Assembly: GCF_902167145.1 (NCBI RefSeq)
Contig: NC_050096.1
Span: forward strand, 80,906,683 to 80,970,682
From: Zea mays
Taxonomy: Eukaryota; Streptophyta; Magnoliopsida; Poales; Poaceae
DNA: 64,000 bases
Reading direction: 5' to 3'
Of the stretch, positions 31,821 to 43,677 are shown in pieces. Made by a program: the position numbers and the translations under genes. Position 1 is the first letter of the stretch; each line of letters opens with the position of its first letter. Below the pieces are notes generated by a model. The model worked only from the letters and a program-made list of their open reading frames with translations, was not told the DNA's origin and did no database searches.

Positions 31821-33777
31821 TTAGGTAGAACTAGGAAAGAGGTGGGGAAAGTCTATGCGAAGCTCTTCTTCTCTTTCCCAAGTAGCCTCATCTTCTCCAT
31901 GGTGACTCCATTGTACTTTGCACATTTTAATCACTTTGCTCCTTGTGACACGAGTCAATGTATCAAGAATCTTGATAGGATACTCAGCATATGTCAGATC
32001 ATCCTGAACACTAAGATCCTCCAGTGGTAGCTGCTTTTCAGGTACCCTGAGACATTTCTTCAGCTGAGATACATGGAAGACATCATGTACATCTGCCAGG
32101 TGATCGGGTAGTTCTAGTTGATATGCAACTACTCCCACTCGCTTTAAGATCAAGAAAGGTCCAATGAAGCGAGGGGACAACTTCCCTTTAACTTTAAATC
32201 TCCTCATACCCCGGATCGGTGACACCTTCAGATACACGTGATCACCCTCCTTAAACTTCAGTAGTCTTCTCCGGGTATCAGAATAGCTCTTCTGTCTTGA
32301 TTGTGCAATTCTCAAATTCTCTTTTATCATTCGCACTTGTTCTTCTGTCTCTTGTATAAGTTCAGGCCCAAAGAACTGTCTTTCTCCAGTCTGATCCCAA
32401 TATAGAGGAGTCATGCACTTCCTGTCATATAAAGCCTCAAATGGTGACATCTTCAGACTAGCCTGGTAACTATTATTATAAGAGAACTCTGTATATTGTA
32501 AGCTCTTATCCCAACTACCACCATGTTTAAGAGCACAAGCTCTTAACATATCCTCCAGCACTTGGTTAGTCCTCTCGGTCTGTCCATTAGTTTGAGGATG
32601 GTAGGCCGAACTAAAATTCAACTGTGTAACCAAGCTCTCATGCAACTTCTTCCAAAACTGAGAAGTAAACTGTGACCCTCGGTCTGACACGATCTTCTTA
32701 GGCACCCCATGTAGACAAACTATCCGAGTCATATACAATTCTGCTAGCTTGGCTCCCGTGTAATTAGTCCTCACTGGTATGAAGTGAGCCACTTTTTTCA
32801 GTCTATCCACAATTACCCAAATAGAGTCATACCCTGCAGGAGTGCAGGGTAGTCCAACAATGAAATCCATGCCAATTTCTTCCCATTTCCACTCGGGTAT
32901 CTTAAGCGGGTGCAATAGTCCAGCTGGTCTTTGATGTTCGGCCTTGACTCTTTGACACACATCACACTTAGCCACGTCTGCAGCAACATCTCTTTTTAGC
33001 CCATACCACCAGTACTTTTGCTTCAAATCCTGATACATCTTAGTGCTACCAGGGTGGATAGAGTAATCAGAATCATGGGCTTCCTTCAATATAGTCTCAC
33101 GAAGGCTATCAATCTCCGGAACACATATCCGCTCCTTGAACCATACAGTGCCTTGCTCATCCTCCGTGAATTCTGGACCTCTACCTTCAGTAATCAGATC
33201 TTTAATCTCTTGAATTTTAGCATCACCAACCTGACCCCTATGAATTTCATGCTCCAAGGTAGGTTCCAATTCGATGGTGACTCCTTCAGTGTGCGCAACA
33301 ATTCCCAGGTTGAGTCTCCTGAAATCCTCTACAATCTCATCGGGTAGCTGGGCAACAATAGCGGAATGAACGTGTTCCTTCCGACTCAAGGCATCCGCAA
33401 CCAGATTCGCCTTGCTCGGATGATAATGAATCTCCAAGTCATAGTCCTTAATGAGCTCCAACCATCGGCGTTGCCTAAGGTTGAGATCCTTCTGGGTGAA
33501 TATGTACTTCAAACTCTTATGATCTGTGTACACTTGGCACTTGGTTCCCATAATATAGTGTCTCCATATCTTGAGTGCATGCACTACGACTGCCAGTTCT
33601 AAGTCATGAGTGGGAAGTTCAACTCATGTTTCCACAACTGATGTGACACGTAGGAGATTACGTGTCCTTCTTGCATAAGCACACATCCCAATCCTGGGCC
33701 ACATGCATCACAATTAATGGCAAATCCCTTCTGTAGATCTGGCATAACCAACATTGGGGGTGACATCAATCTCAACT
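31821..33777 (-). pseudogene. pol: G1 Pol: RNase H, integrase and chromodomain
   Basis: An open frame of 587 codons (33584-31821) begins inside RNase H ([37 protein letters not shown]). It continues with the HHCC finger ([27 protein letters not shown]) and the DDE integrase core ([40 protein letters not shown]). The C-terminal GPF/Y region ([12 protein letters not shown]) is followed by a chromodomain-like tail ([20 protein letters not shown] to [16 protein letters not shown]). The chromodomain directs integration toward particular chromatin in chromoviruses. The N-terminal RNase H part (33585-33777) is in another frame, so a frameshift separates it from this ORF. Confidence 0.9.
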
Positions 33778-34720
33778 TCAGTTATTAAAACTATCTTGGC
33801 ACTTCGAGTCCCACTTAAACTCTCTTCCCTTCTCCAGAAGTGAGGTCATAGGCTTAGCAATCTTAGAGAACCCTTCAATAAATCGCCGATAATAGCCTGC
33901 AAGTCCCAAGAAACTCCGGACTTCAATAACTATACTGGGTATGCTCCACGCCACTATCTCCCTGACTTTAGCAGGATCCACTGATATCCCACCATTAGAA
34001 ACGATATGTCCAAGGAATGGCACCTCATCAATCCAGAACTCACATTTACTGTACTTGGCGTAGAGTTGGTTATTTCGTAGCTTCTGTAGCACCAATCTCA
34101 GATGTTCCTCATGATCGCTATCACTCTTGGAATAAATAAGAATATCGTCGATGAATACTATGACAAATCTGTCCAGATACTCCATAAACACCTTATTCAT
34201 CAGATTCATGAAATAAGCCGGTGCATTAGTTAGTCTAAATGACATAAACGTGAACTCATATAAACCATATCGGGTCGAGAAAGTCGTCTTGGGAATATCT
34301 GATGGCCTAATCTTCATTTGATGGTAACCCGATCGGAGATCAATCTTCAAGAATACCCTAGCACCTCTCATTTGATCAAATAAATCCTCAATGCGGGGTA
34401 ACAGATACTTGTTCTTTACAGTAACATTATTAAGTGATCTATAGTCCACACACATCCGTTGTGAACCATCCTTCTTCTGTACAAACAGTACCGGTGCTCC
34501 CCAAGGTGAGGAACTCGGACGAATGTACCCTGCTTCCTGTAACTCCGTTAATTGTTTCTTCAGTTCTTTTAACTCTTCCACTGACATCCTATATGGCCTT
34601 TTTGAAATGGGAGCAGTACCAGGTAAGAGATCAATAACAAATTCGACTTCCCTATCTGGTGGCATTCCAGGTAACTCTTTAGGAAAACATCTGGAAAGTC
34701 TCTAACAACTCGGATGTTAC
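33778..34720 (-). pseudogene. pol: G1 Pol: reverse transcriptase
   Basis: An open frame of 295 codons carries the gypsy RT motifs [55 protein letters not shown], and the catalytic [14 protein letters not shown]. It continues to [20 protein letters not shown] and ends prematurely at 33778 in the RT/RNase H connection. Upstream, a one-base frameshift near 34675 separates the conserved FPDVF block from the RT frame. Confidence 0.9.
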
Positions 34721-34865
34721 TACCCACAAATTTCCCATCTACTAGAAATATGGCTGGTCTGGTAGAGGCGGTTACAGTAATCTCAACTTCAAATCTTTCC
34801 CCTTTGGAACTGGTAAGTTCTACGGTTCCCTTATCACAGTGTATAACTGCCTTAGCTTTCCTTAA

Positions 34866-35240
34866 CTAGGACATCCCGAGTATCAGATCTATACTGCTTT
34901 CTTCTAGTACTATGGGTGTAGTCCAGAATTCCCTTCCCATAATTGTCAGTGTTAATCTTTGTGTCATAAAGTTTGCTTCAACAGGCCCTTTAGGTGTAAT
35001 TACTACCATAGGTGTTTTCATGTTTTGCAGTGGTAATTCATTGGCGGTGGCAAATCGAGCAGACATAAACGAATGCGTAGCTCTAGAATCAAATAATAAT
35101 GCCGCTAGAATTGCATTAATGTAAAACATACCAATAGTGATGTCTGCACCGTCAGCAGTGGCCTCAGCACTGACTTGATTAACCCTGGCAATGCTGAATC
35201 CCTTGCCAGGAGTCTGTTGCTTGTTCTGAGCTGATGCACT
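34866..35240 (-). pseudogene. G1 protease remnant
   Basis: ALLFDSRATHSFMSARFA, MGREFWTTPIVLEESSIDLI and LGMS are the conserved blocks of a chromovirus retropepsin. The catalytic triplet Asp-Ser-Gly reads Asp-Ser-Arg, so activity is probably lost. It lies between the gag knuckle and RT as expected. Confidence 0.8.
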
Positions 35241-35255
35241 AGAATTCCCCGCCGG

Positions 35256-36230
35256 ACAAGCATTAGCATAATGCCCAACCTGACTGCACTTGAAGCATGT
35301 GGGGCCTATCTTCTGTCCTGTAGGCCTCGTCGGGGTGCCAGTGGGGGTAGCTTGACGAGTGGGAGGTGTCGTGGAGACCCCTGTGGAGTCTACTGAGCTG
35401 GGCGTGGTCCTCCTCCTAGATGAGTTGGTGTAGCCTGTGGCGGAACGTAGCGAGGACGAACACTGCTGCTACCCTGCCCCTGGGTAATGGCCTTCCTCTT
35501 CAAATCTCCCAATTGAACACGCTTGTGTTCAATAGCAAGAGCCTTATCCAGCAGCTTCTGAAATGATGGAAATGTGTGAGCAACCAGTGCATACTGTAGG
35601 GGCCTATTGAGTCCTTCTGTGAAGTGCTCTTGCTTCCTTTTATCATCTGCCACCTCATCAGGAACATATCTTGACAGCTGGATGAATTTGTCACGGTACT
35701 CGCTGACAGACATGTTGCCTTGTTTTAATGACAGAAACTCCTTCTTCTTGATCTTCATCAATCCAGCAGGAATGTGGTAGTTTCTAAACTAAGTTGTGAA
35801 TTCCGCCCAAGTAATAGTGTCAGCAGCATCATGGGCAGCAACATAAGAATCCCACCAGTCAGCAGCAGGACCTGTGAGACGACCAGAAGCATAAAGAACC
35901 TTCTCCCGGTCAGAGCATTGGGCGACGTTGAGCATCTTCTCAATTGATTTCAGCCAATCATCAGCATCTAGTGGATCTGGTGAACTGGCGAAGGTTGGCG
36001 GCTTATGACTCATAAATTCCCGGTGCTTGTTCCGGGGTGGAAGTGGAGGTGGTGGTGGAGGCAGTGGTGCTTGCTGCTATTGCGCCCTTCTCTTCTGGCG
36101 TATCTCCTCTCGCTCCTGGCGTATATCCTCTAGCTCTTAGCGCATCTCCTGGCATTCCTGCCGCATCTACGCGTGCATATCTGCCATGGTGTTTGCCATC
36201 TATTGCATTATCCGCATCTGGGCAGTAACT
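35256..36230 (-). pseudogene. gag: G1 Gag with CCHC knuckle
   Basis: The retrotransposon gag domain (DADDWLKSIEKMLNVAQCSD, YASGRLTGPAADWW, then KKKEFLSLKQGNMSVSEYRD and FTEGLNRPLQY) is split by an in-frame TAG at 35786-35788. The knuckle CFKCSQVGHYANAC lies at 35256-35297 in a different frame from the preceding part, which stops at 35390. The N-terminus (about 36020-36230) is Pro-rich and Glu/Arg-rich (RQEREEIRQKRR) and contains further stops. Confidence 0.85.
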
Positions 36231-36832
36231 ACGGGATCAGCTCCGGCTGGTGGAGGCTATGGAGGATCCATCTCAGCTGGTTGTGGTTGGGGTTGTCTGA
36301 ATATCCTCCGAGTGTGTCGATTGGGAGGTAGATCAATTCCACCACCCTTCCTGGTATTGACCATCTGAGTTAGAAACATATGGTAAGAGAGAAAGGATTG
36401 TAGACAAGGCAGGTAATTACGAGGCATGTTACTTTGGGGGACTTATTAGTTAAGCAGATTAATGTTTTACCTACCAAATCTAATTCATTACCTTATGGTG
36501 GTACATGCTAAGATGTCCATCTATAATATTTTAGTCAATCAAAGAAGCAAATCAGACATTTATCATCAGAACAATCAACCAACATTTTTAAATAGAGAAA
36601 ATAGTTTTAATTTCGTCTTAGGTTCCCTATCTCTTAAGAATGTCATAAATGTAGGATTCCAAGGTGTAAAACCCATCTTGTCTTAGAGTGGAAAAGATAA
36701 GAGTAATCAGAGTATGACAGCAAAAGGTGAGACATGATCAAGATAAGGTAAGTATAGAATGAATCACAGTAAGGTAAGTAGGTAAGGGTTTTATCCATTT
36801 CTATCTAGGTTTCCTCCTACAGTCAACATTTC
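36231..36832 (-). other. G1 5' untranslated leader
   Basis: This sequence lies between the gag start region and the primer-binding site. No ORF with family features was found. It is AT-rich and presumably the element leader RNA. Confidence 0.6.
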
Positions 36833-36843
36833 CTCTGATACCA
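36833..36843 (-). other. G1 primer-binding site
   Basis: TGGTATCAGAG on the minus strand lies four bases from the LTR end (GGGTGTGACA). It matches the initiator tRNA-Met complement. Confidence 0.85.
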
Positions 36844-36847
36844 CTTC

Positions 36848-37768
36848 TGTCACACCCGAATTTAAGGGATAAAGCCGGGTGCATCTCACATGTGCGCCAA
36901 GGAAGCACAACACACATAATAACAGATTGCATAGAGATAAATGTCATAAATATCATAAATGTACTTATTACATAGCAGAAGTCTTACAAAATAATTGATA
37001 AAATAAAGCAAACTAATTATTATTCCTTGGCGCCACAAAGCTGACTGGGAGACGCCACCTAGATCAAGTCAAAAGCCTCGGTGTTAGGCGGCTCCTCTTC
37101 GACCACCTGTTCTTCTCCTTTGGGGGTGTGAGACAGCAAGGGTGAGCTCACACATGTTCATCGCTCAACAAGTTGTGGGAAATAATGTGCATGAACTCAA
37201 CAAAGGTGGGAGTTCATGTGATGTGTAAGGTTGATCAATAAAATAAAGGTTGAAGCTGAGCATTGCTTTTATAAATTGGTCAAAATTTTAATAGCAATTA
37301 CTAAGTGTAAATAAATACCAAACCTTAGTAATAATAAATAAAATTAATAAAAAAAATAATCCCAATGCAATGAAATGACAAATTGAGTTTAATTCTATAA
37401 ATTAATCATGTGAGTGTCCGAGCTGCTCATGACCGTGAGCACGGCTAGTATACCAGTTTTACACTTTGCAGAGGTTGCACATCTTTACCCACAAGTCGTG
37501 TTACCCATTTGCCACGGGGTTGATCGGACCCCATACACCTCTACCAAGGAAGCGAGACAGGGTACCACTACGAGGCCTTTACAAAGCTCCACTAACTTCA
37601 TAAAACCCGCTACAGTTTCTAGGAAGCTCTAGTGTAGAAATCCCTCGCCTAACCACCATCGCAGCAAAATCAACCCAAGGACCTCCCTACACTGACCACT
37701 CCCCTACTGCCCTTGCCCCTTTCGGGTAAGGTAGTCATCCACTAGCTTTCCTAGTTAATCAGCCAAGG
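36848..37768 (-). repeat. G1 5' LTR, truncated
   Basis: On the plus strand it begins TGTCACACCCGAATTTAAGG, so on the minus strand the LTR ends GGGTGTGACA next to the primer-binding site. The plus-strand right side stops abruptly at AATCAGCCAAGG, where Copia-3 sequence begins. 37470-37765 duplicates the G1 3' LTR at 10632-10920. Confidence 0.8.
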
Positions 37769-37799
37769 GTATAAAATAAGCTATATGTGTGCAATGTTT

Positions 37800-39989
37800 C
37801 AATCAAAGTTCCGAGAATCAAGTATATTTAGCTCATTCCTAAGTTTGTTAAAGATTTTCTCATCTAATGGCTTGGTAAAGATATTGGCTAATTGTTCTTT
37901 GGTGTAAACATAAGCTATCTCGATATCCCCCTTTGTTGGTGATCCCTCAGAAAGTGATACCGAATGTCTATGTTCTTAGCGCGGCTGTGTTCAACGGGAT
38001 TATCCGCCATGCGGATTGCACTCTCATTATCACATACGAGAGGGACTTTGCTCAATTTGTAGCCATAGTCCCTGAGGATTTGCCTCATCCAAAGTAATTG
38101 CGCACAACAATGGCCCACGGCAATATACGGCAGTGGAAAGAGCTACTGAGTTTTGTTTCTTTTGAGCCTAAGACACCAGGGATCTTCCCAGAAACTAACA
38201 AGTCCCTGATGTGCTCTTCCTATCAATTTTACACTGTGCCCAATCAGCATCTGAATATCCTATTAAATCAAAAGTGGATCCCTTGGGGTACCAAAGACCA
38301 AACTTAGGAGTATAAACTAAATATCTCATGATTCTTTTCACGGCCCTAAGGTGAACTTCCTTAGAATCGGCTTGGAACCTTGCACATATGCATACAAAAA
38401 GCATAATATCCGGTTGAGATGCACAAAAATAGAGTAAAGATCCTATCATCGACCGGTATACCTTTTGATCTACGGACTTACCACCCGTGTCGAGGTCGAG
38501 ATGCCCTTTTGTTCGCATGGGAGTCTTGATGGGTTTGGCATCCTTCATTCCAAACTTGTTAAGTATGTCTTGAATGTATTTTGTTTGGCTGATGAAGGTG
38601 CCATCTTGGATTTGCTTCACTTGAAATCCTAGAAAATACTTCAACTCCCCCATCATAGACATCTCGAATTTTTGAATCATGATCCTACTAAACTCTTCAC
38701 AAGTAGATTTGTTAGCAGACCCAAATATGATATCATCAACATAAATTTGACATACAAACAAATCTTTTGCAATGGTTTTAGTAAAGAGTGTAGGATTGGC
38801 TTTACCGACTTTGAAGCCATTAGTGATAAGGAAGTCTCACAGGCATTCATACCATGCTCTTGGGGCTTGCTTGAGCCCATTAAGCGCCTTTGAGAGTTTA
38901 TAAACATGGTTAGGGTTCTCACTATTTTCAAAGCCGAGAGGTTGCTCAACATAGACCTCTTCCTTGATTGGTCCATTGAGGAAGGCACTTTTCACATCCA
39001 TTTGATAAAGCTTAAAGCCATGGTAAGTAGCATAGGCAAGTAATATACGAATTGACTCAAGCCTAGCTACGGGTGCATAGGTTTCACCAAAGTCCAAACC
39101 TTCGACTTGTGAATATCCTTTGGCCACAAGTCGGGCTTTGTTCCTTGTCACCACACCATGCTTGTCTTGCTTGTTGCGGAATACCCACTTGGTACCTACA
39201 ACATTTTGGTTAGGACGTGGAACTAAATGCCATACCTCATTCCTCGTGAAGTTGTTGAGCTCCTCTTGCATTGCCAACACCCAATCTGAATCTCTTAGTG
39301 CATCTTCCACCTTGTATGGCTCAATAGAGGACACAAAAGAGTAATGTTCACAAAAATAAGCAACTCGAGATCTAGTAGTTACCCCCTTATGTATGTCACC
39401 AAGGATGGAGTTGACGGGGTGATCTCGTTGAATTGCTTGATGGACTCTTGGGTGTGGTGATCTTTGACCCTGTATTTCTTGATCATCTTCCTTGTCTTGA
39501 TTAACTTCATCTCCCCCTTGATCATTGTCCTCCTCTTGAGGTGGCTCATCCTCTTGGTCTTCATTTTCATTGTCTTGAGCCTAATCCTCATCTTGAGTTG
39601 GTGGAGATGCTTGCTTGGAAGATGACGGTTGATCTTGTGCTTGTGTAGGCCTTCGGATTTCTTAGGACACACATCCCCAATGGACATGTTCCTTAGCGCG
39701 ACGCATGGAGCCTCTTCATCATCTAGCTCATCAAGATCAACTTGCTCCACTTGGGAGCCATTAGTCTCATCAAACACAATGTCACAAGAAACCTCAACTA
39801 ATCCAGTGGATTTGTTGAAGACTCTATATGCCCTTGTGTTTGAGTCATAACCAAGTAAAAAGCCTTCTACAGCCTTAGGAGCAAATTTAGATTTTCTACC
39901 CCTTTTAATAGGAATAAAACATTTGCTACCAAAGACTCTAAAATATGAAACATGGGCTTTTTACCGGTGAGGAGTTCATAAGATGTCTT
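37800..39989 (-). pseudogene. pol: Copia-3 Pol: RNase H, RT and integrase tail
   Basis: Fragments in order (minus strand) are: integrase C-terminal region ([20 protein letters not shown]), acidic linker, RT ([37 protein letters not shown]) and RNase H ([32 protein letters not shown]). Breaks are visible near 38835, 38190 and 37915. The integrase side ends at a deletion junction at 39987-39990, after the block encoding SYELLTG. Confidence 0.88.
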
Positions 39990-40302
39990 AAATGCTACTG
40001 AATCATCACTTCTTCTAAAGACAGTAACACCTATATTTGTAAAAAAGATAGTTGTAGCCCATTTTGCATAATTGTGATACAGAAAGCAATTTGTAATCTA
40101 AAGAATCTACAAGAAAAACATTGGAAATAGAATGGTCAGGTGATATAGCAATTTTACCAAGTCCTTTGACCAAACCTTGATTTCCATCCCCGAATGTGAT
40201 AGTTCTTTGGGGATCTTCGTTTTTATCGTAGGAGAACATTCTTTTTTCCCGAGTCATGTGGTTTGTGCATCTGCTATAATTATCCAACTTGAGCCCCCGG
40301 AT
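39990..40302 (-). pseudogene. Copia-3 protease and pre-integrase remnant
   Basis: NYSRCTNHMTREKRMF through [20 protein letters not shown] and [19 protein letters not shown] corresponds to the Copia-1 and Copia-2 protease region. The catalytic DSG is changed (tandem TAT/AAT substitutions give Asn-Tyr-Ser). It runs into the deletion junction at 39990. Confidence 0.85.
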
Positions 40303-40322
40303 GCATAAACCTGCAAAACAAT

Positions 40323-41758
40323 TTAGGCCTTGTTCTTAGGTACCCAAACAGTCTTGGGTCCTTTCACGTTAGAAACAAGCACCTTGGGTACCCAAACACA
40401 AGTCTTTGACCACTTGTGTTTGCCCCCAACATATTTGGCAACTATTTTGCCTGATTTGTTAGTTAAATCATAAGATGCATCAAAAGTCTTAAATGAAATG
40501 TTAGGCTCATTTGATGCAGTAGGAGTTTTATTTTTAGGCAATTTAACATGGGTTGATTGCCTAGAGCTAGAAGCCTCATTGTTATACATAAAAGCATGAT
40601 GTGAAATAGTATGAGATTTCCTAGCATGAATTCTCCTAATTTTGTGCTCAGGATAATTAGCAGGATATAAAATATAGCCCTCATTATTCTGTATCATTGG
40701 AGCTTTGCCCTTAACAAAGTTAGACAATCTTTTAGGGGCATTAATTTTGACATTGCTTCCATGTTGGAAACCAATGCCATCCTTAATGCCTGGGCATCTC
40801 CCATTATAGAGCATGCTTCTAGCAAATTTAAATTTTTTATTTTCTTTCTCATGCTCATTAATTTTTGCTTTAATTGAGCTATATGATCATTGTGTTGTTT
40901 AATTAAAGCAAGGTGATCATTTATAGCATCAACATTAACATCTCTACATCTAGTACAAATAGAAATATGATCAATAGTAGATGTAGAGGGTTTGCAAACA
41001 TTTAATTCATCTATCTTAGCATGTAATATGATATTCTCATTTCTAAGACAGGAAATAGAATCATTGCAAACATTCAAATCTTTAGCCTTAGAAATTAAAC
41101 TAGCATTTTCAATTTTAAGGCTAGAAATTGATTCATTCAATTTATCAATCTTAGCTTCTAAACTAATATTTTCATTTCTAAGATTGTTAATTGAGTCATG
41201 GCACATGCTAAGCTCCTTAGTCAAATTTTCACATTTTTTAACTTCCTGAGCTTAAGCATTTTTTACTTTAACATGCTTTTTATTTTCCTTAGTAAGGAAT
41301 TACTCTTGGTTGTCCAAGAGTTCATCCTTCTCATGAATGGCACCTATCAGTTCATTTAACTTTTCCTTTTGTTGCATGTTAATGTTGGCAAAAAGGGTAA
41401 GCAAATCATCTTCATCATCACTAGAACTACCCTCATCACTAGATGTAGTATATTTGGGTGAGGTTCTAGATTGTACCTTCTTCCTCTTGTCGTCCTTTGC
41501 CATGAAGCACTTGTGGCCGACGTTGGGGAAGAGGAGGCTCTTGTTGACGACGATGTTGGCGGCATCCTCGTCAGAGGAGGAGTCGGTGGAGCTCTCGTTG
41601 GAGTCCCATTCCCGACACATGTGGGCATCGCCGCCCTTCTTCTTGTAATATCTCTTCTTCTCCTTCTTATTCCCCCTCTTGTCGTCGCCCCTGTCACTAT
41701 CACTAGACATAGAACATTTAGCAATAAAATGACCGGGCTTACCACACTTGTAGCACAC
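40323..41758 (-). pseudogene. gag: Copia-3 Gag, C-terminal two thirds
   Basis: The knuckle CYKCGKPGHFIAKC (about 41717-41758), KKKRYYKKKGGDAH basic patch, acidic Ser/Asp stretch, LRNEN coiled-coil repeats (41224-40694) and C-terminal MLYNGRCPGIKDGIGF to VWVPKNKA are present in two or more frames. The N-terminal gag core is absent because Copia-4 sequence starts at 41759. Confidence 0.88.
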
Positions 41759-42913
41759 TAAAAGTCGCCTAGAGGGGGGGTGAATAGGCGAAAACTAAAA
41801 TTTATAAACTTAAAGCACAACTACAAGTCGGGGTTAGCGTTAGAAATAAAATTGAGTCCAAAAGAGAGGGGAAAACAAATCAATAAAAGAAATAGAGCGG
41901 ATGACACGGTGATTTGTTTTACCAAGGTTCGGTTCCAAAGAACCTAGTCCCCGTTGAGGTGGTCACAAAGACCGGGTCTCTTTCAACCCTTTCCCTCTCT
42001 CAAACAGTCACCTAGACCGAGTGAGCTTTCTCCTTAATCAAAACGGGTCACTTAGACCCCACAAGGACCACCACACAATTGGTGTCTCTTGCTTTGATTA
42101 CAAGTGCTTGAAGAACAAGAAGGGGAAGAAGAAAGCGATCCAAGAACAAGAGCTCAAAGAACACGAGCAAAACACTCTCTCTAGTCACTATTTGTTTGGA
42201 GTGGATTTGGGACTTGGAGAGGCTTTGATTCTATTGAATTGTGTCTTGTATTGATTGCACTAGCTCTTGTATTGAATGAGATGTCTGAAAAACTTGGATG
42301 CTTGGAGTGGTGGTGGTTGGGGGGTATTTATAGCCTCAACCACCAAACCAACCGTTGGGGAGGCTGTCTATCGATGGGCGCACCGGACAGTCTGGTACGC
42401 CAGCCATGTCACCCAACCGTTAGGGTTCTGACGGTTTCGTCCGTTGGAGCGCCGACTTCATGTCGCACCGGACAAGTGTTGTTCACTGTCCGGTGCGCCT
42501 CTGATGCTTGCTCTAACTTCTGTGCGCACTGTTCACGCACTGTTCACGCTTTTGCAGATGACCATTGCGCTGATAGCCGTTGCTCCGCTTGGTGCACCGG
42601 ACAGTCTGGTGAATTATAGCGGAGCGGCTCTCTAGAAACCCAAAGGTGAAGAGTTCAGTCTGTACGGCCCCTGGTGCACCGGACACTGCCCAGTGGTGCA
42701 CCGGACAGTCCGGTGCGGCAGACCAGGGTTCTCTTCGGTTTCTTTTGCTCCTTTATTTTGAACCCCAACTTGGATCTTTTTATTGGTTTGTGTTGAACCT
42801 TTAGCACCTGTAGAATATATAATCTAGAGCAAACTAGTTAGTCCAATTATTTGTGTTGGTCATTTCAACCACCAAAATTATTTAGGAAAAGGTTTGACCC
42901 TATTTCCCTTTCA
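41759..42913 (-). repeat. Copia-4 3' LTR
   Basis: 1155 bp, related to the Copia-1 and Copia-2 LTRs. It has the CTAGAGGGGGGGTGAATAGG start on the plus strand, a minus-strand TATAAATA box near 42326-42333, and CACCGGACAGT-type palindromes between 42378 and 42715. It is more diverged than either Copia-1 LTR. Confidence 0.88.
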
Positions 42914-43677
42914 ATCTCCCCCTTTTTGGTGATTGATGCCAACACAAACCAAATCAAATATATAAGTGCAGAAATGAACTAGTTTGCGTAAGGCAAGTGC
43001 AAAGGTTGCTTGGAAATAAACCAATTTATACTTTCACTAGATATGCATGGATTGCTTTCTTTCTTTTAACATTTTGGACCACATTTGCACCACTTGTTTT
43101 GTTTTTGCAAAATCTTTTGGAAAAATCTTTTCAAGGTCTTTTTGCAAATAGTCAAAGGTATATGAATTAGATTGCAAGAAGCATTTTCAAGATTTGAAAT
43201 TTTCTCCCACTGTTTCAAATGCTTTTCCTTTGACTTAAACAAAACTCCCTTGATGGAATTCTCCTCTTAGTGTTCAAGAGGGTTTTACCAATATGAAAAA
43301 AGATTTAGATACCAATTGAAAAAAAATCTTTGAATATATATTAAAATATATCAATGGAAAATTTTGAAATTGGTGGTGGTGCGGTCCTTTTCCTTTGGGC
43401 TTAATATTTCTCCCCCTTTGGCATTAATCGCCAAAAACGGAGTCGTTTGAGAGCCCTTTTACTTTCTCCCCCAATGGTACAAATAAATATGAGTGAAGAT
43501 TATACCATAGTGGAGAGTGATATGGAGTGATGGCGAAGGGTAAATGATACCGATAGAGTGGAGTGGAAGCCTTGTCTTCGCCGAAGACTCCATTTCCCTT
43601 TCAATCTATGACTTATCATAGGAATATACTTGAAAACACATTAGTCGTAGACATAAATGAGCTATGTGTGCAATGTC
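42914..43677 (-). other. Copia-4 3' untranslated region
   Basis: No coding sequence. A polypurine tract abuts the LTR (CCAAAAAGGGGGAGAT on the minus strand), with further GGGGGAGA tracts near 43413 and 43467. Confidence 0.8.

Larger units (their letters stand above)
10632..37768 (-). mobile_element. G1: truncated Tekay-type chromovirus (Ty3/gypsy), host of the nest
   Basis: G1 is read on the minus strand. Its 3' LTR is split into 10632-11992 and 30597-31783 by Copia-1, and its coding region is 31821-36230. An iMet primer-binding site lies at 36833-36843 and a partial 5' LTR at 36848-37768. Only about 300 bp are shared by the two surviving LTR parts (10632-10920 against 37470-37768), because each is truncated at a different end. 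The chromodomain after integrase places it in the chromovirus group; the long LTR (over 3 kb by summing the parts) fits the Tekay clade. Confidence 0.8.
37769..41758 (-). mobile_element. Copia-3: truncated Sirevirus fragment
   Basis: Minus-strand Sirevirus sequence from the 3' UTR (37769) through RNase H, RT, part of integrase, protease, and gag up to the zinc knuckle at about 41750. It has no LTRs. The left edge joins the truncated G1 LTR and the right edge is where the Copia-4 LTR begins. An internal deletion removes most of integrase. Confidence 0.9.
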
